DNA from: a virus
Direction: 5' to 3' (one strand)
DNA length: 45,871 nucleotides
IMG/VR virus record: IMGVR_UViG_3300022821_000030
Coordinates: 1-45,871 of that record
The notes beneath the pieces are model-generated. The model was given only the letters and a program-made list of their open reading frames with translations, made no database searches and was not told where the DNA came from. This document shows positions 7,779-17,269 of this stretch, piece after piece (the stretch's first letter is position 1; each line of letters starts with the position of its first letter). The position numbers were made by a program, and so were the translations under genes.

Positions 7779-9659
7779 ATGGAACGCGACAAACTTTACA
7801 AACTTTTAGGAGCTGAAAAGCCCACCACAGAAATCAACACCTTGCGAGACTACTGCAAGGATTTGGTAAAGATGTCTCGTGATGAGATGCAAAAATACTA
7901 CTCGACGTGGGATGCTGCTGATCGTGTGTATCGTGGTCAACGCGCTGAGGATAGACAGGATAAGAAAGCCAAGTCACGCGGCGAGCCTGTTAAAATGATT
8001 GTGCCGCTGACGTATCAGCAAGTTCAAACCTTTGTTGCTTTCGCTTACACCGTATTAACACAGAGAGATTACTTTTACGAACTTTCGGGTTCGGGGACTG
8101 AAGATGAACAAGCCGCCAAGTTGCAACAAGCCTTACTTGAGCGTGACTTGGAATACAACAAGTTCAAGACTGAGAAACTCACCCAGATTCTAACCGACGT
8201 CGCCCGTTACGGCATTGGCATCGTGAAAAGTGGGTGGGTGAAAGAGACTACACCTATTGTAGAAGAAGTTGTTGTGGAAGAACAGTCTCCGGACCCGACC
8301 CTTCCTGTTACGCCGAGAACACAAAAGCAAGTCCGTGATGTCACGAAGTTTCTCGGCAACAAAGTCACTGTTGTTAGTCCGTATAAGTTCTTTCCAGACC
8401 CAAGACTCCCACTCACCAGGTTCCAAGAGGGCGAATTCTGTGGCAGCGAGGATGAGTATTCCAAGTCAGATCTAAACGCGTTGCAGCGTCAAGGTCAGGT
8501 GGCTGGCATCGAGCACGTTCAAGCACTTACAAAAGAAGACGGCGACGGTCGTAGGCTCTTGTGGGTCCAAGCTGAGTCTGCCACGAATGGTTCAGACGAT
8601 AAATTCCAACTCATCACTGAGGTTCAGTTCCTGTTAAACCCAAGCGAGACCAAGATCACAGAAACTGAGATGCTTGACAAAGACGTAGACCGTGATATTA
8701 AATACCTAGTCTGGATCGCTAACGATCAACGGATTGTAAGGCTCGAACCGATGGGATACGCGCACGACGAATTCACCTACGACGTCGGACAATTTGCTAA
8801 TGACCAAACAAAGTTCATAAATGAAGGTTTGGTAGAGGTGTTAGGACCTTTACAAGATACAATCACATGGTTCATCAACGCTAGAATCACCTCGGTTCGG
8901 AAAGTCATTAGCAACTTCTTACTAGTCGACCCAGATGCCATCGAAATCAAGGACCTAAACGAGCGTTCTCCGGTCATTCGACTGAAGAAAAAATACGCAG
9001 GCTCCGGGTTGGACAACTATGTCAAACAACTCAAGGTCGAAGATGTCACCAAGAGTCACCTAGACGACGTAGCCATCCTTACCGGTTATGCCCGTGACGC
9101 TACAGGCATCTCGGAAAACCTCATGGGTCAGTTTTCGTCAGGTCGACGCTCAGCTACCGAAGCAAGAAACGTCTCCAGCAACGCAGCTGGAAGGCAGCTT
9201 CTCGTGGTCAACGGGTTGTGGGACACGATTTTCCAACCGCTTGGGCGTAAAATGAGCTCAAACCATCAGCAAGGGCTCGACGAAGAACAGCTTATCAAGG
9301 TTGCAGGCCTGAGTAACGTAATGGCGAACCAACAAGGAGCCATACAAATGCTTAATATCACCAAAGACCAACTCATAGGTAACTACGACTTCATTATGTT
9401 TGAAGGTAGCCTCCCGTCACAACGCCACGCGAACGCTGGCACCTTACAAGAACTTCTCATAGCCATGATGAGTAACCCAATGGCGATTCCTCTTCTCGGG
9501 CTCGACCCGAAACTCCTAACCCTCGAAGCGTTAACCCTACGCGATATTAGAAATGTGGACAGATTCAACCTCACCCCAGAAAGACTTGGCGAACTTACTG
9601 GAATGGCGGGACAGCCCCCAAACCCAGCAGACCCTAACGGAGCTCCGCCAGTTGGCTGA
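7779..9659 (+). CDS. Portal (head-tail connector) protein
   Basis: A 626-aa protein in the standard portal position: after terminase, before scaffold and major capsid. It begins with a helical, charged region and has a large alpha/beta clip-and-wing-like middle. The stretch IKYLVWIANDQRIVRLEP is followed by a long helical stem region (about residues 330-480) including a GYARDATGISENLMGQ motif. That motif strongly resembles portals of short-tailed phages. The C-terminus is Pro/Gly-rich. ATG 7779 is preferred over the upstream TTG because it lies just past dyad repeat copy b. Portals form the dodecameric DNA entry ring. Confidence 0.88.
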   Translation: MERDKLYKLLGAEKPTTEINTLRDYCKDLVKMSRDEMQKYYSTWDAADRVYRGQRAEDRQDKKAKSRGEPVKMIVPLTYQQVQTFVAFAYTVLTQRDYFYELSGSGTEDEQAAKLQQALLERDLEYNKFKTEKLTQILTDVARYGIGIVKSGWVKETTPIVEEVVVEEQSPDPTLPVTPRTQKQVRDVTKFLGNKVTVVSPYKFFPDPRLPLTRFQEGEFCGSEDEYSKSDLNALQRQGQVAGIEHVQALTKEDGDGRRLLWVQAESATNGSDDKFQLITEVQFLLNPSETKITETEMLDKDVDRDIKYLVWIANDQRIVRLEPMGYAHDEFTYDVGQFANDQTKFINEGLVEVLGPLQDTITWFINARITSVRKVISNFLLVDPDAIEIKDLNERSPVIRLKKKYAGSGLDNYVKQLKVEDVTKSHLDDVAILTGYARDATGISENLMGQFSSGRRSATEARNVSSNAAGRQLLVVNGLWDTIFQPLGRKMSSNHQQGLDEEQLIKVAGLSNVMANQQGAIQMLNITKDQLIGNYDFIMFEGSLPSQRHANAGTLQELLIAMMSNPMAIPLLGLDPKLLTLEALTLRDIRNVDRFNLTPERLGELTGMAGQPPNPADPNGAPPVG

Positions 9660-9843
9660 GAGTCTTGACATGCGAATTGGCAAAATACCCACAAGTCTCC
9701 TCGATGTGGTAGCAAGAGAACAATTTATCGGAGAAGTCCGAGGAACACTAGGTTTAGAGCGTATGCTGGATGCTCGGATCAGTGACTTACAAACAAAAAT
9801 CAGCGATTCCGAACAACCCATAAATCATGACATCGACATATAA
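9553..9843 (+). CDS. Small protein overlapping portal 3' end, 96 aa
   Basis: It overlaps the portal gene by 107 bases in another frame. The N-terminal part (LEWRDSPQTQQTLTELRQL) resembles the start of small helical proteins that often follow phage portal genes, and this favours the ATG at 9553 over the non-overlapping ATG at 9670. The rest is helical and charged, likely oligomeric. No function is established. Confidence 0.65.
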   Translation: MWTDSTSPQKDLANLLEWRDSPQTQQTLTELRQLAESLDMRIGKIPTSLLDVVAREQFIGEVRGTLGLERMLDARISDLQTKISDSEQPINHDIDI

Positions 9844-10720
9844 CGTATTACGTAACGAAATGACAGACAGTTCTGATGGTGGTGGTGGTGGTGACACGAG
9901 TGCACCAGCCGCGCCTTCAAAACCGCCTAGCAATCCGTTTTCCTCCAACCCTCCAGAAGCTCCGGCTTCACAAATAGCACCTACTGAGCCCAAAGTTGAG
10001 CCCAAAGTTGAGCCGGTTACCCCACCAGCCGAACCTCAGACCCCCACCCCTACCGACCCAAAATCACCAGAAGCCCCTTTACTCACAGCCGACGCACTAG
10101 CCGAAGCCCTCAAGAAAAGTGGAGCGTTCGGTAACCAACCCCCACCACAAGCTCCGCAGCAGCCACAAATGTCGGCTGAAGAGTTCAACAAAAAGTTCAA
10201 CGTCTTTCAGGTTACGCCCGAAGTCTACAAAAGTATTCTTGGTGTCGATGCAGAACCTGAACAAGTGCAAGCCCTCAACAGCACCCTGCAAGGGATCTCC
10301 AAGCAAGCTGTGACGGTTGCACGCCACGTAATGCAACAGCAAATGGAGCAGGTGCAGAAGCAATACGCACCAATGGTGCAGGCTTTCCGAGATCAAACCG
10401 CCAAAGCCGCGGACGCTGAGTTCGTAAACTCAAACCCCGATCTCAAAGACTATCTTCCAGTAGTTCGTGAAGTCACCGCTTCGGCCAAAAGCCGCGGCAT
10501 GACGTTCAACACACTCGCAGAAGCAAACAAATTTGTCGCAGATAAAACAAGGGAACTGATGAAACTTGGGCCTCAGCGTCCAGTAGCAGCAGCTCCACAA
10601 GCCTCAGCACCGGCTAAGGCAGTTCAGACTCCAATGACCCCCGTTTCGATGGGAGGGCGCAGTGGCCAAGGTGGAACGGCGACACCATCCAAGTCCCTAC
10701 CTGAACGTTTATTCGGTTAA
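9827..10720 (+). CDS. Scaffolding protein (putative)
   Basis: A 297-aa protein directly upstream of the major capsid gene. The N-terminal third is Pro/Ser/Gln-rich and disordered, with a five-Gly run and a tandem 12-base repeat at 9986-10009 encoding two copies of EPKV. Residues about 85-230 are helical and Gln/Ala/Glu-rich. The C-terminus is short, basic and Gly-containing (GGRSGQGGTATPSKSLPERLFG), like capsid-binding tails of scaffolds. An alternative start is ATG 9860, which avoids overlapping the previous gene. The assignment rests on position and composition. Confidence 0.8.
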   Translation: MTSTYNVLRNEMTDSSDGGGGGDTSAPAAPSKPPSNPFSSNPPEAPASQIAPTEPKVEPKVEPVTPPAEPQTPTPTDPKSPEAPLLTADALAEALKKSGAFGNQPPPQAPQQPQMSAEEFNKKFNVFQVTPEVYKSILGVDAEPEQVQALNSTLQGISKQAVTVARHVMQQQMEQVQKQYAPMVQAFRDQTAKAADAEFVNSNPDLKDYLPVVREVTASAKSRGMTFNTLAEANKFVADKTRELMKLGPQRPVAAAPQASAPAKAVQTPMTPVSMGGRSGQGGTATPSKSLPERLFG

Positions 10721-10742
10721 TCAATAAGCAAGTTAAAACATT

Positions 10743-12092
10743 ATGGCTATTCTAGGTCTCATGACAGCCGAATCGTTCGCAGACGAACGGTTCAAAAACA
10801 TCCGTCGTTCGGTATTTTATTTCTACCCGAACGGCGCCGCTCCACTAATGGGTCTTCTTTCGATGATGAAGGAAGAGGTTACGAACGATCCTGAGTTCAA
10901 ATGGTATGAAAAGCGTATGCAGCTCCAGCGGACTACCACCGCGGCTATCGCTTCTACCATTGTGATCTACAAGACCGTTTCGCTTCCTTCGACGTTCACG
11001 GTTGCCGATGCTAACCTCGCGTTAGCCATCAACACCCAATACGGCATCAAGGTTGTCTCCAATGCTGAGTTCCGAGTTGATCATCTGATCAAATTCAACA
11101 TAACTCTGGCGGGTGGAGACACCCAAGAGGTCATCGGTCGTGTTACCGGCATCTCCAGCACCGACAAGATTGCCTTCATGGTGATTCGTGCCGCTGCTAC
11201 CATTGACTATGACGCAGCTGCTAGCGTGGGTGAAGAAGTCTTCATCGTCGGTAACGCCGCTGCTGAAGGTCAAGTCGGAGGCGAACTCGGTTCTTACGAG
11301 CTCCCGGTTGAAATCAGCAACTACGCTGGTATCTCCCGCACGGCGTTCCGTATCTCCGGCACCGCCCTCAAGACGTCCGCGAAGTATGACGAAACCGGTC
11401 CCTACGCGGATCAGGCCAAGGACTACTCCGTGAAGCACATGATCGAACAGGAAAAAGTCAAGATCTTCGGTGAGAAGCATCTCGATACTTCCACCACGGA
11501 AATCTTCCGCTACTCCGGTGGTATCCTCTGGTATCTTCGCCAATGGGAAGCGGCCAACTCGATCTATCGTGGTGGAACCGGTGCAGCAGCAATCACTGCC
11601 GACACCAACGATGACAAGCGAATCGTCACCCCCACCGGTGGCTACCTCACGCCAAAGCTCTACAACAAGTATCTCGAGCGTGTGTTCCGTGTCACCAACA
11701 ACAAGACGAACGAGAAACTCGCCATCTGTGGCTCCGGTTTCTTGAACGTCGTGAACGAAATGTACGAAGGTCGCACCACGCTGAACAGCAACCTGCCATC
11801 CACGGATACCTACGGTATGAACGTGACTGCGCACGAAACTCCATTCGGCACGATCTACTACAAGACCCATCCGTTGTTCACGCAGAACCCAGTCCTGCGC
11901 AACAACTGTTTGATCATCGACGTGCACAACTTGAAGAACCGCCCCGTCAAGGGTCGCGACACCGAGTTGCTCACCGAACGTCAAATCCCCAATGCCGACT
12001 ACCGTGAAGACGAGTGGTTCACCGAAAGCGGACTGGAATTCCAGTTCCCTGAAAGTGCCATGTATCTTCAAGGCGTAGTCGACCATCGTTAA
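10743..12092 (+). CDS. Major capsid protein
   Basis: A 449-aa protein after portal and scaffold and before a small decoration-like protein, the expected place for the capsid shell subunit. The N-terminal region has NDPEFKWYEKRM (residues 48-59) and a central GQVGGELGSYELPVEISNYAGISRTAFRISG stretch, resembling HK97-fold capsids annotated as SU10/N4-gp56-like. Codon use is unusually uniform, as expected for the most highly expressed phage gene; this also leaves a long but spurious antisense frame. There is no Shine-Dalgarno; the leader is A-rich. Confidence 0.88.
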   Translation: MAILGLMTAESFADERFKNIRRSVFYFYPNGAAPLMGLLSMMKEEVTNDPEFKWYEKRMQLQRTTTAAIASTIVIYKTVSLPSTFTVADANLALAINTQYGIKVVSNAEFRVDHLIKFNITLAGGDTQEVIGRVTGISSTDKIAFMVIRAAATIDYDAAASVGEEVFIVGNAAAEGQVGGELGSYELPVEISNYAGISRTAFRISGTALKTSAKYDETGPYADQAKDYSVKHMIEQEKVKIFGEKHLDTSTTEIFRYSGGILWYLRQWEAANSIYRGGTGAAAITADTNDDKRIVTPTGGYLTPKLYNKYLERVFRVTNNKTNEKLAICGSGFLNVVNEMYEGRTTLNSNLPSTDTYGMNVTAHETPFGTIYYKTHPLFTQNPVLRNNCLIIDVHNLKNRPVKGRDTELLTERQIPNADYREDEWFTESGLEFQFPESAMYLQGVVDHR

Positions 12093-12094
12093 TC

Positions 12095-12454
12095 ATGGCC
12101 GCAATCACCTCCGCTAACGTGACTATCCACGACTCTTACGAAATTGGCTCGCGCCAAGGTAAGTTTCGTGCGAAACGTCTCCAAGCGACGGTGGCTTTGA
12201 CCGCTCAAGGTGCTGCCGCAGGAGACATTCCTGCGTCGGCCTTTGGGCTCAGTCAGATCACCAACGCTTACGCGATGGGTTCTCTTATCTCCTCCGTCCG
12301 CAAAGGTGCCACTATTGGCATCTCAGCTCTCGGTGTTGATGACAACTACATCTACCCAGTCAGTCTAATTCAAGGAACCGATGCTAACCGTGCAGACGCC
12401 GCTAACCTGACTGGCGACCTCTTCGTCTGTATTGAAGGCATCCCAGCATCATAA
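12095..12454 (+). CDS. Capsid decoration/stabilisation protein (putative), 119 aa
   Basis: A small, beta-rich, Ala/Gly/Ile-rich protein two bases after the capsid gene. Size, composition and position match head-stabilising or decoration proteins. Codon bias matches the capsid gene, pointing to high expression. Confidence 0.65.
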   Translation: MAAITSANVTIHDSYEIGSRQGKFRAKRLQATVALTAQGAAAGDIPASAFGLSQITNAYAMGSLISSVRKGATIGISALGVDDNYIYPVSLIQGTDANRADAANLTGDLFVCIEGIPAS

Positions 12455-12458
12455 TACT

Positions 12459-12644
12459 ATGGATAAAATACCAAACCTCCGCACGATGAAGATCACGACT
12501 TCATCCGGTAAGCCTGTCAGCCAAACTCAAAAACTGAAAGGCGAAGCCTCCAACTCCCTCAGTGGTAAAAATGATACCACCGAGTATTCCACCTCTGGTG
12601 GCGCGAAAATGGGTAAGCTCGGCGGATTGCCGAGCCACACCTAA
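12459..12644 (+). CDS. Hypothetical small protein, 61 aa
   Basis: A polar, Lys/Ser/Gly/Thr-rich, probably disordered protein between the decoration gene and the terminator. The ATG at 12459 is chosen since the longer frame overlaps the previous gene with a TTG. It may be a minor head protein; no family is recognised. Confidence 0.6.
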   Translation: MDKIPNLRTMKITTSSGKPVSQTQKLKGEASNSLSGKNDTTEYSTSGGAKMGKLGGLPSHT

Positions 12645-12662
12645 TCGGTAACAACTAACAAT

Positions 12663-12699
12663 CCCGGTTGGTGTCAGTTATTGGCATCAACCGGGCTTT
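12663..12699 (+). terminator. Intrinsic terminator built around dyad repeat copy c
   Basis: 12663-12676 pairs with 12682-12695 over 14 bp (two G-U wobbles). The loop is GTTAT and CTTTT follows. The inner part is dyad repeat copy c (12672-12692), extended outward by matching CCCGG/CCGGG arms, so here the repeat forms a true hairpin. It lies after the capsid operon and before the tail genes, a usual position for a terminator that limits readthrough from capsid to tail genes. Confidence 0.85.
12672..12692 (+). repeat. Dispersed dyad repeat, copy c
   Basis: TGTCA-GTTAT-TGGCATCAACC. It is the only copy whose flanking bases extend the stem to 14 bp and are followed by a T-tract. The next gene starts 14 bases downstream, again with ATGACTATTACA as after copy a. 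Confidence 0.85.
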
Positions 12700-12706
12700 T
12701 CCGGTA

Positions 12707-13393
12707 ATGACTATTACACAATTTCGAAAAAGAGTAGCCGGTTACATGCATCGGGATCAAGCTGATTTCGTGGTGGACGGTGAAGACAATCTTCTGCACG
12801 CTATTAACGACACTCGTTCGTTGGCGCAGCAGGCTTACAATTTTGGTATGCTTTTACGGCGTGCCTACGCAGTAGTCGACGCTGATGGCATCAACTGGAG
12901 AACCGATTGCACAGATGTTCCTGGCGGCACGTCGATCAAGCTCAAGCTCATCGAGTCGACTTGGTTGCATGACGCCTCTAGCCCGTTTAAAGAAACCTAC
13001 CGCATCGACATGCCGGGTCGTAGTGCTGTTAGGTTTAACACGCCCGAACGCTCCGACGCAGATGTTTATTCAGCCGGGGAGTCTTATTCGAACCAACAAG
13101 TCTACGCGTATATTGTTGGGCAGACCCTACGTGTGAATAATCAGTCCAGCATGAGCATGTGTGTGTGGGGGACTGAGATCCTTCCAGACCTCACACCCAG
13201 CGACACCGAAGACTACTTCGTTACGAATTACTCAAACTGGTTGCTACTTGCGACTATTCAAAATCTAAACTTCTACCTTAAAGAAGACCAACGCGTTGCT
13301 ATAAGTGACGGTGCTGTCCAACGGCACTGGAACTCAATGACCGAAGACGATGGTCAAGCAGCAGCTTCTGGCGACGTTCTTACCCTCGACTAA
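12707..13393 (+). CDS. Tail tube / head-tail adaptor protein (TTPA-like)
   Basis: A 228-aa protein immediately before a 636-aa nozzle-like protein, an order that matches gatekeeper/adaptor (T7 gp11-like) then nozzle (gp12-like) in short-tailed phages. The N-terminal helical part resembles adaptor proteins and is followed by a beta-rich middle containing a small insertion around SYSNQQVYAYIVGQTLRV. ATG 12707 is preferred to the upstream TTG, which lies inside the terminator hairpin. It ends in TAATG. The assignment is mostly by synteny and size. Confidence 0.7.
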   Translation: MTITQFRKRVAGYMHRDQADFVVDGEDNLLHAINDTRSLAQQAYNFGMLLRRAYAVVDADGINWRTDCTDVPGGTSIKLKLIESTWLHDASSPFKETYRIDMPGRSAVRFNTPERSDADVYSAGESYSNQQVYAYIVGQTLRVNNQSSMSMCVWGTEILPDLTPSDTEDYFVTNYSNWLLLATIQNLNFYLKEDQRVAISDGAVQRHWNSMTEDDGQAAASGDVLTLD

Positions 13394-15303
13394 TGCCTTC
13401 TACCACACAACCAATACCAGTCTTTCCAGAAGGTGGCATTAACCGTGCCACCGCACGCCATCGTGTGCCTTTGGGTGAGTGGTGGGACGTGCAAAACATG
13501 CGGTTCCATCGTGGGCGTATGGAGCAGACTCGCCAGATCGGGGTCGCCGCCGGGTTAACCACGCTGAACTCAGTCGTTCCTAATACACCTATCAGGCTCA
13601 TGATGCCTACACGAACGGTATCGAACGCTGTGAGGTATCTTATCTTGGATCAACAGACCGCGAGATATGCTAACCCAGACGGGTGGGCTCAGACGGCCAT
13701 CCCTTGTGTATTACAGACTAAGATCCCAGACAACGAGACCATAAACGGTGAGTGCTTGCTTTATGGTCACAATGTTACGGACTTCTCAACCGCCGGTGAT
13801 AAGATCACGGTTGAGATTCAAACCACCACAACCTTCCGCTGGAGACGCAATGCGGGAACGTGGACCAGCTCGATAACGGTGGGGCCTGAGGTTGCACTAG
13901 GCGTCAATGGCCTCAAGGTCTCGTTTCAAGACGATGCGGGGTTTGTTGCTGGTAATCTGTGGGAATGGACCCGCCAAGTAGCCACCCCATACACCGGAGC
14001 TGATTCAAGCACTTTCAATTTTCCTTTCGATACTACTTTGTATGATAAGGATGTCTATCTCGGAGGAGTCGAGCGAAACGTAATGCGTGTTAGAGATAAC
14101 TTCATCACAAGTGTCGGTTATGTTAGGGCATACGGCAAATATGTGAGACTCTTTAACAACCACCTCGTGGTGGGCCACTATAGTAGGGGTGCTTTTAGTG
14201 GCGTCACAGGCGTCGTGGACTCCTCCGAGTCTTCTACTCCGTATACCGTAGGCTGGTCACACCTGGGTAACCCAGATCAGTTCTTTTCGACCGACATAAA
14301 CGAAGCTGACGAGTATCAGATTCCACAGAACGAACAGCATGAAGATAACAATCTCGGGATCACGGGAATGGAGATTTGGGCTGGTCGGTTGTTTGTGTTT
14401 ACTTCTGACGCTGTGACCCTGATGAGCTACGTCGGCCTCCCTACGGTGATGCAGTTTGAGCACTCCGGACCAGCCATCGGGAGTATCTTCCAAGCCGGTG
14501 TGATTAAGACATCACTTGGTATCTACTTCATCGCGAGAGACAACGTGTATTTGTTCAACGGTAGTATGCCACAACCCATAGGGACTAAGGTCAAAGACCG
14601 GTTCTATGCTGCGCTGCCTCGCAAAACCGACTCGTATTATCAAAGAACCTACGCGTTTTACAACCCGGACACAAAAGAAGTCGGGTGGGTTTACTTTCAA
14701 CAAATAGACACCGGGGTGTATCAGCCTACTGCTATGATACTTAACGAAGAGACCGGTGAGTGGTATTTTAGAAACCTCCCTGTCGACACCGGGTCGGATG
14801 GCTTGCCTTTGTGTGCAGCTCCGGCTTACGACGACAACGACAGCATGATCTGGGGTCGCACGGCTGAGGTGCTTCAGGACATCACACCAGGTGTTAATAC
14901 TGGTGCTGTAAAAGACCTAGCACTTGCCGATTCGGAAAAGTTTACAGCTCCGCAACTTACAACCGGCTTGATCGCATTTGATGATCCGTTCTATCGCAAA
15001 GAGATCAACACCTTGTTTTTGGACGGGTATGGTCAGATTGCAGGCGGTGGCGACATAGCTGTTAAGGTTGAATATGCGGTGCAGAACTTCGCAGAAAACG
15101 GAGACGTAACCTGGGTTGCTCTGGCTCGCAAATGGACTAACGCGGTAAAAGAAGGTCGCTTGACCGAACTCATCAAAGCTTTTGGGTATCTGAGTCTGAG
15201 GTTTACTTTTGAAAACGAGGCTGATACTACTACCGCTGTGTATGACTGCAAACTAAATATCTGGCAACCCTTTATCTATCGCGGAAGCGACGTAGAAAAA
15301 TGA
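13393..15303 (+). CDS. Tail nozzle protein (TTPB-like)
   Basis: A 636-aa protein, beta-rich throughout, with repeated beta-strand pairs separated by Gly/Asp/Thr turns. The N-terminus FPEGGINRATARHRVPLGEWWDVQNMRFHRGRM resembles the start of nozzle or stabilisation proteins of podoviruses. The middle (about 300-450) carries WAGRLFVFTSDAVTLMSYVG and LGIYFIARDNVYLFNGS, typical blades of the propeller domain in such nozzles. It overlaps the fibre-like gene at its end (ATGA). Confidence 0.75.
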   Translation: MPSTTQPIPVFPEGGINRATARHRVPLGEWWDVQNMRFHRGRMEQTRQIGVAAGLTTLNSVVPNTPIRLMMPTRTVSNAVRYLILDQQTARYANPDGWAQTAIPCVLQTKIPDNETINGECLLYGHNVTDFSTAGDKITVEIQTTTTFRWRRNAGTWTSSITVGPEVALGVNGLKVSFQDDAGFVAGNLWEWTRQVATPYTGADSSTFNFPFDTTLYDKDVYLGGVERNVMRVRDNFITSVGYVRAYGKYVRLFNNHLVVGHYSRGAFSGVTGVVDSSESSTPYTVGWSHLGNPDQFFSTDINEADEYQIPQNEQHEDNNLGITGMEIWAGRLFVFTSDAVTLMSYVGLPTVMQFEHSGPAIGSIFQAGVIKTSLGIYFIARDNVYLFNGSMPQPIGTKVKDRFYAALPRKTDSYYQRTYAFYNPDTKEVGWVYFQQIDTGVYQPTAMILNEETGEWYFRNLPVDTGSDGLPLCAAPAYDDNDSMIWGRTAEVLQDITPGVNTGAVKDLALADSEKFTAPQLTTGLIAFDDPFYRKEINTLFLDGYGQIAGGGDIAVKVEYAVQNFAENGDVTWVALARKWTNAVKEGRLTELIKAFGYLSLRFTFENEADTTTAVYDCKLNIWQPFIYRGSDVEK

Positions 15304-16817
15304 TCGCACAAAGTTACGCAAATTCTTTAGAAGGTCTGAGAAACGACCACAACACCCTCGTTCGAGAGCTTGAGCGCCGGTGGAATGTGGTGTCGAATGG
15401 GACTGTTGGTAAAGGAGCTAATCGGTTAACCGTAGGCACTCTGGGGCTGGCTCTTGGGTCTGTCACAGCTCCGATACTCGCCGACTTTGCAGTAACGACT
15501 CAGAAGGTGCTTGATGGTGCGATTAGCGAGTTGAAGGTTGCAGACTTGGCGGTAACCGAAGCAAAGGTGGCAGCGAATGCTATCACTGCTGTGAAAGTTT
15601 CCAACGGCGCTATTGAGACTGATAAGCTCGCTGCGAATGCGGTGACAGCTGCGAAGATCACGGCCGGCACGATAACAGCAACGCAGATTGCTAGTGAGAC
15701 GATTCTTGCAGATAACCTAGCAGCGAATTCGGTGGTGGCTGGTAAGATCGCAGCTCTTGCTGTGACTACTGGGAAGCTTGCAGCTCTTGCTGTAACGGCT
15801 GCTAAGATTGCAGCGAATACTATTACAGCTAATGAGATTGCTGCGAATACTATTACGGTTGACCAGATGGCAGCGAACTCAGTCACCGCGACAGAGATCA
15901 ACGTCAGCACGTTGTCTTCTATGGCAGCAGACATGGGAACGGTCACAGCAGGCACTCTTACGTTACCTAGTGGTGGTCATGTGAAGTCAGGTCAAACTGC
16001 GTATGACTCAGGAACTGGTTTCTGGCTGGGTAACGATAGCGGGACTCCAAAGTTCAGTATTGGTAACTCGGGTGGGGACAAACTTATCTGGAGCGGCTCT
16101 GCGCTAACGATTACAGGGGCTATTAGTGGTGGTAGCATTGATGTAGGCAGCGGAGATACTAAGTTCAAGGCAGTTACGGGATGTGTCACAATCGGTGATG
16201 ATACTGCTCGGCATTTCAAGTTTGACTCTGTTTCATCACAACCTAGGTTTGACCTAATTGCTAATGATGGCACGAGTCCGCTGGTTTATATAGGTGAGCA
16301 AGCCACGAAAGGTGTAGTTGTAGTCGCTAGCACAGCAGCTACCGTAGAAGCTGTTATCTTTCCTACTTACTTTGAAATCCATGAGACTCCGGGGACTGTA
16401 AGCTCAAGGCTTTCAATAGACACGTTGAGACTTCACGACACCAACCTTTACCGTGACTCCGCTAACGTCTTAAAAACTGACGACGCTTTTGTTTCTGCCG
16501 CTTCTGTAACCGTAGACAACGGAGCTGACGAATCGGTGATTATATCGACCGGTAGTGGATATGCTGTAATCGAGGTTGGTGGTGATAGCGGTGCCTATAT
16601 GGACCTCAAAGCACCTGCGAGTGACGATTATGATCTCAGACTTATAGCCGATGGTAATTGCAGTATCCAAACAGCCAACAACCAAGACTTGCGACTCACC
16701 CCACACGGCACAGGTTATGTGCGATTCGGCACCTACGTTGGCGGCCTCGTAACTGTTGGTGGTAAAGTCGCCTTCCGTGACGCTGGTGGAACCCTTAGAT
16801 ACTTACTTTGCGAATGA
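15300..16817 (+). CDS. Tail fibre-like protein with pseudo-heptad repeats
   Basis: A 505-aa protein. Residues about 60-215 are a run of imperfect repeats of the type AAxTITAxKIAAxxI, the beta-strand/turn pattern of trimeric fibre shafts. The later part holds smaller repeats of GSGYAVIEVGGDSGAYMDL type. The C-terminal motif VAFRDAGGTLRYLLCE is similar to many phage fibre ends. It is directly coupled to the nozzle gene, so it likely attaches to the short tail. It differs in composition from the first fibre gene near 4 kb, so the particle may carry two kinds of spike. Confidence 0.75.
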   Translation: MIAQSYANSLEGLRNDHNTLVRELERRWNVVSNGTVGKGANRLTVGTLGLALGSVTAPILADFAVTTQKVLDGAISELKVADLAVTEAKVAANAITAVKVSNGAIETDKLAANAVTAAKITAGTITATQIASETILADNLAANSVVAGKIAALAVTTGKLAALAVTAAKIAANTITANEIAANTITVDQMAANSVTATEINVSTLSSMAADMGTVTAGTLTLPSGGHVKSGQTAYDSGTGFWLGNDSGTPKFSIGNSGGDKLIWSGSALTITGAISGGSIDVGSGDTKFKAVTGCVTIGDDTARHFKFDSVSSQPRFDLIANDGTSPLVYIGEQATKGVVVVASTAATVEAVIFPTYFEIHETPGTVSSRLSIDTLRLHDTNLYRDSANVLKTDDAFVSAASVTVDNGADESVIISTGSGYAVIEVGGDSGAYMDLKAPASDDYDLRLIADGNCSIQTANNQDLRLTPHGTGYVRFGTYVGGLVTVGGKVAFRDAGGTLRYLLCE

Positions 16818-17269
16818 AATCTCTACGTCTATCAAAAGCCTCCCATGTTGTCAAGCTGTGGCCGTTCTTCGAAACCGCACTTAACACACTTAACGCGAAG
16901 CAAAAACGAAACAAGTTCGACCTCACCATCGTGCGAAAGCAGATGCTTTGGCAGGTCACCGACCCCACCGTCTGGTTCTCGGTATCCTTTGACGACGACC
17001 GCGAACCTGTAGCTTTTGCATTAGCTCAAGAATCTACTGCACCATTTTCAACAGAACGCACCTACATAGGGCGTTGGTTTTACCACACCCCCTCGCACTT
17101 CCAAGCCCTTGTGAGGTTACAACATGAGTTCGAAGCGTGGGCCAAAGAGGAGAACATCAGTAAATACGCAGTTACTACTGACAGCTCCTCCGGGTCCGCA
17201 ATTCGATGCTTCCAATCTAAGAAGTATGGCTTCCGCCGTAGCTTCATAACCCTTGAAAAAGAAATCTAA
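16814..17269 (+). CDS. GNAT-fold protein (gp13-like), 151 aa
   Basis: The pattern resembles the acyl-CoA N-acyltransferase fold found in some phage internal proteins (T7 gp13 type). It has an early helical part, then IVRKQMLWQV and VWFSVSFDDDREPVAFALAQ strands, an IGRWFYHTP strand, an amphipathic helix and a final SSGSAIRCFQSKKYGFRRSF segment. That last segment corresponds to the GNAT C-terminal 'N..A..lYek.GF' region. Activity is uncertain since the pyrophosphate-binding loop is not obvious. The ATG at 16814 overlaps the fibre stop (ATGA). Confidence 0.65.
   Translation: MKSLRLSKASHVVKLWPFFETALNTLNAKQKRNKFDLTIVRKQMLWQVTDPTVWFSVSFDDDREPVAFALAQESTAPFSTERTYIGRWFYHTPSHFQALVRLQHEFEAWAKEENISKYAVTTDSSSGSAIRCFQSKKYGFRRSFITLEKEI

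Noticed and set aside
11022-12086. Long 354-aa open frame antisense to the major capsid gene
   Set aside because: It runs opposite to a strongly biased gene; the absence of stops is explained by codon use, the protein has no coherent domain pattern, and it has no regulatory context.
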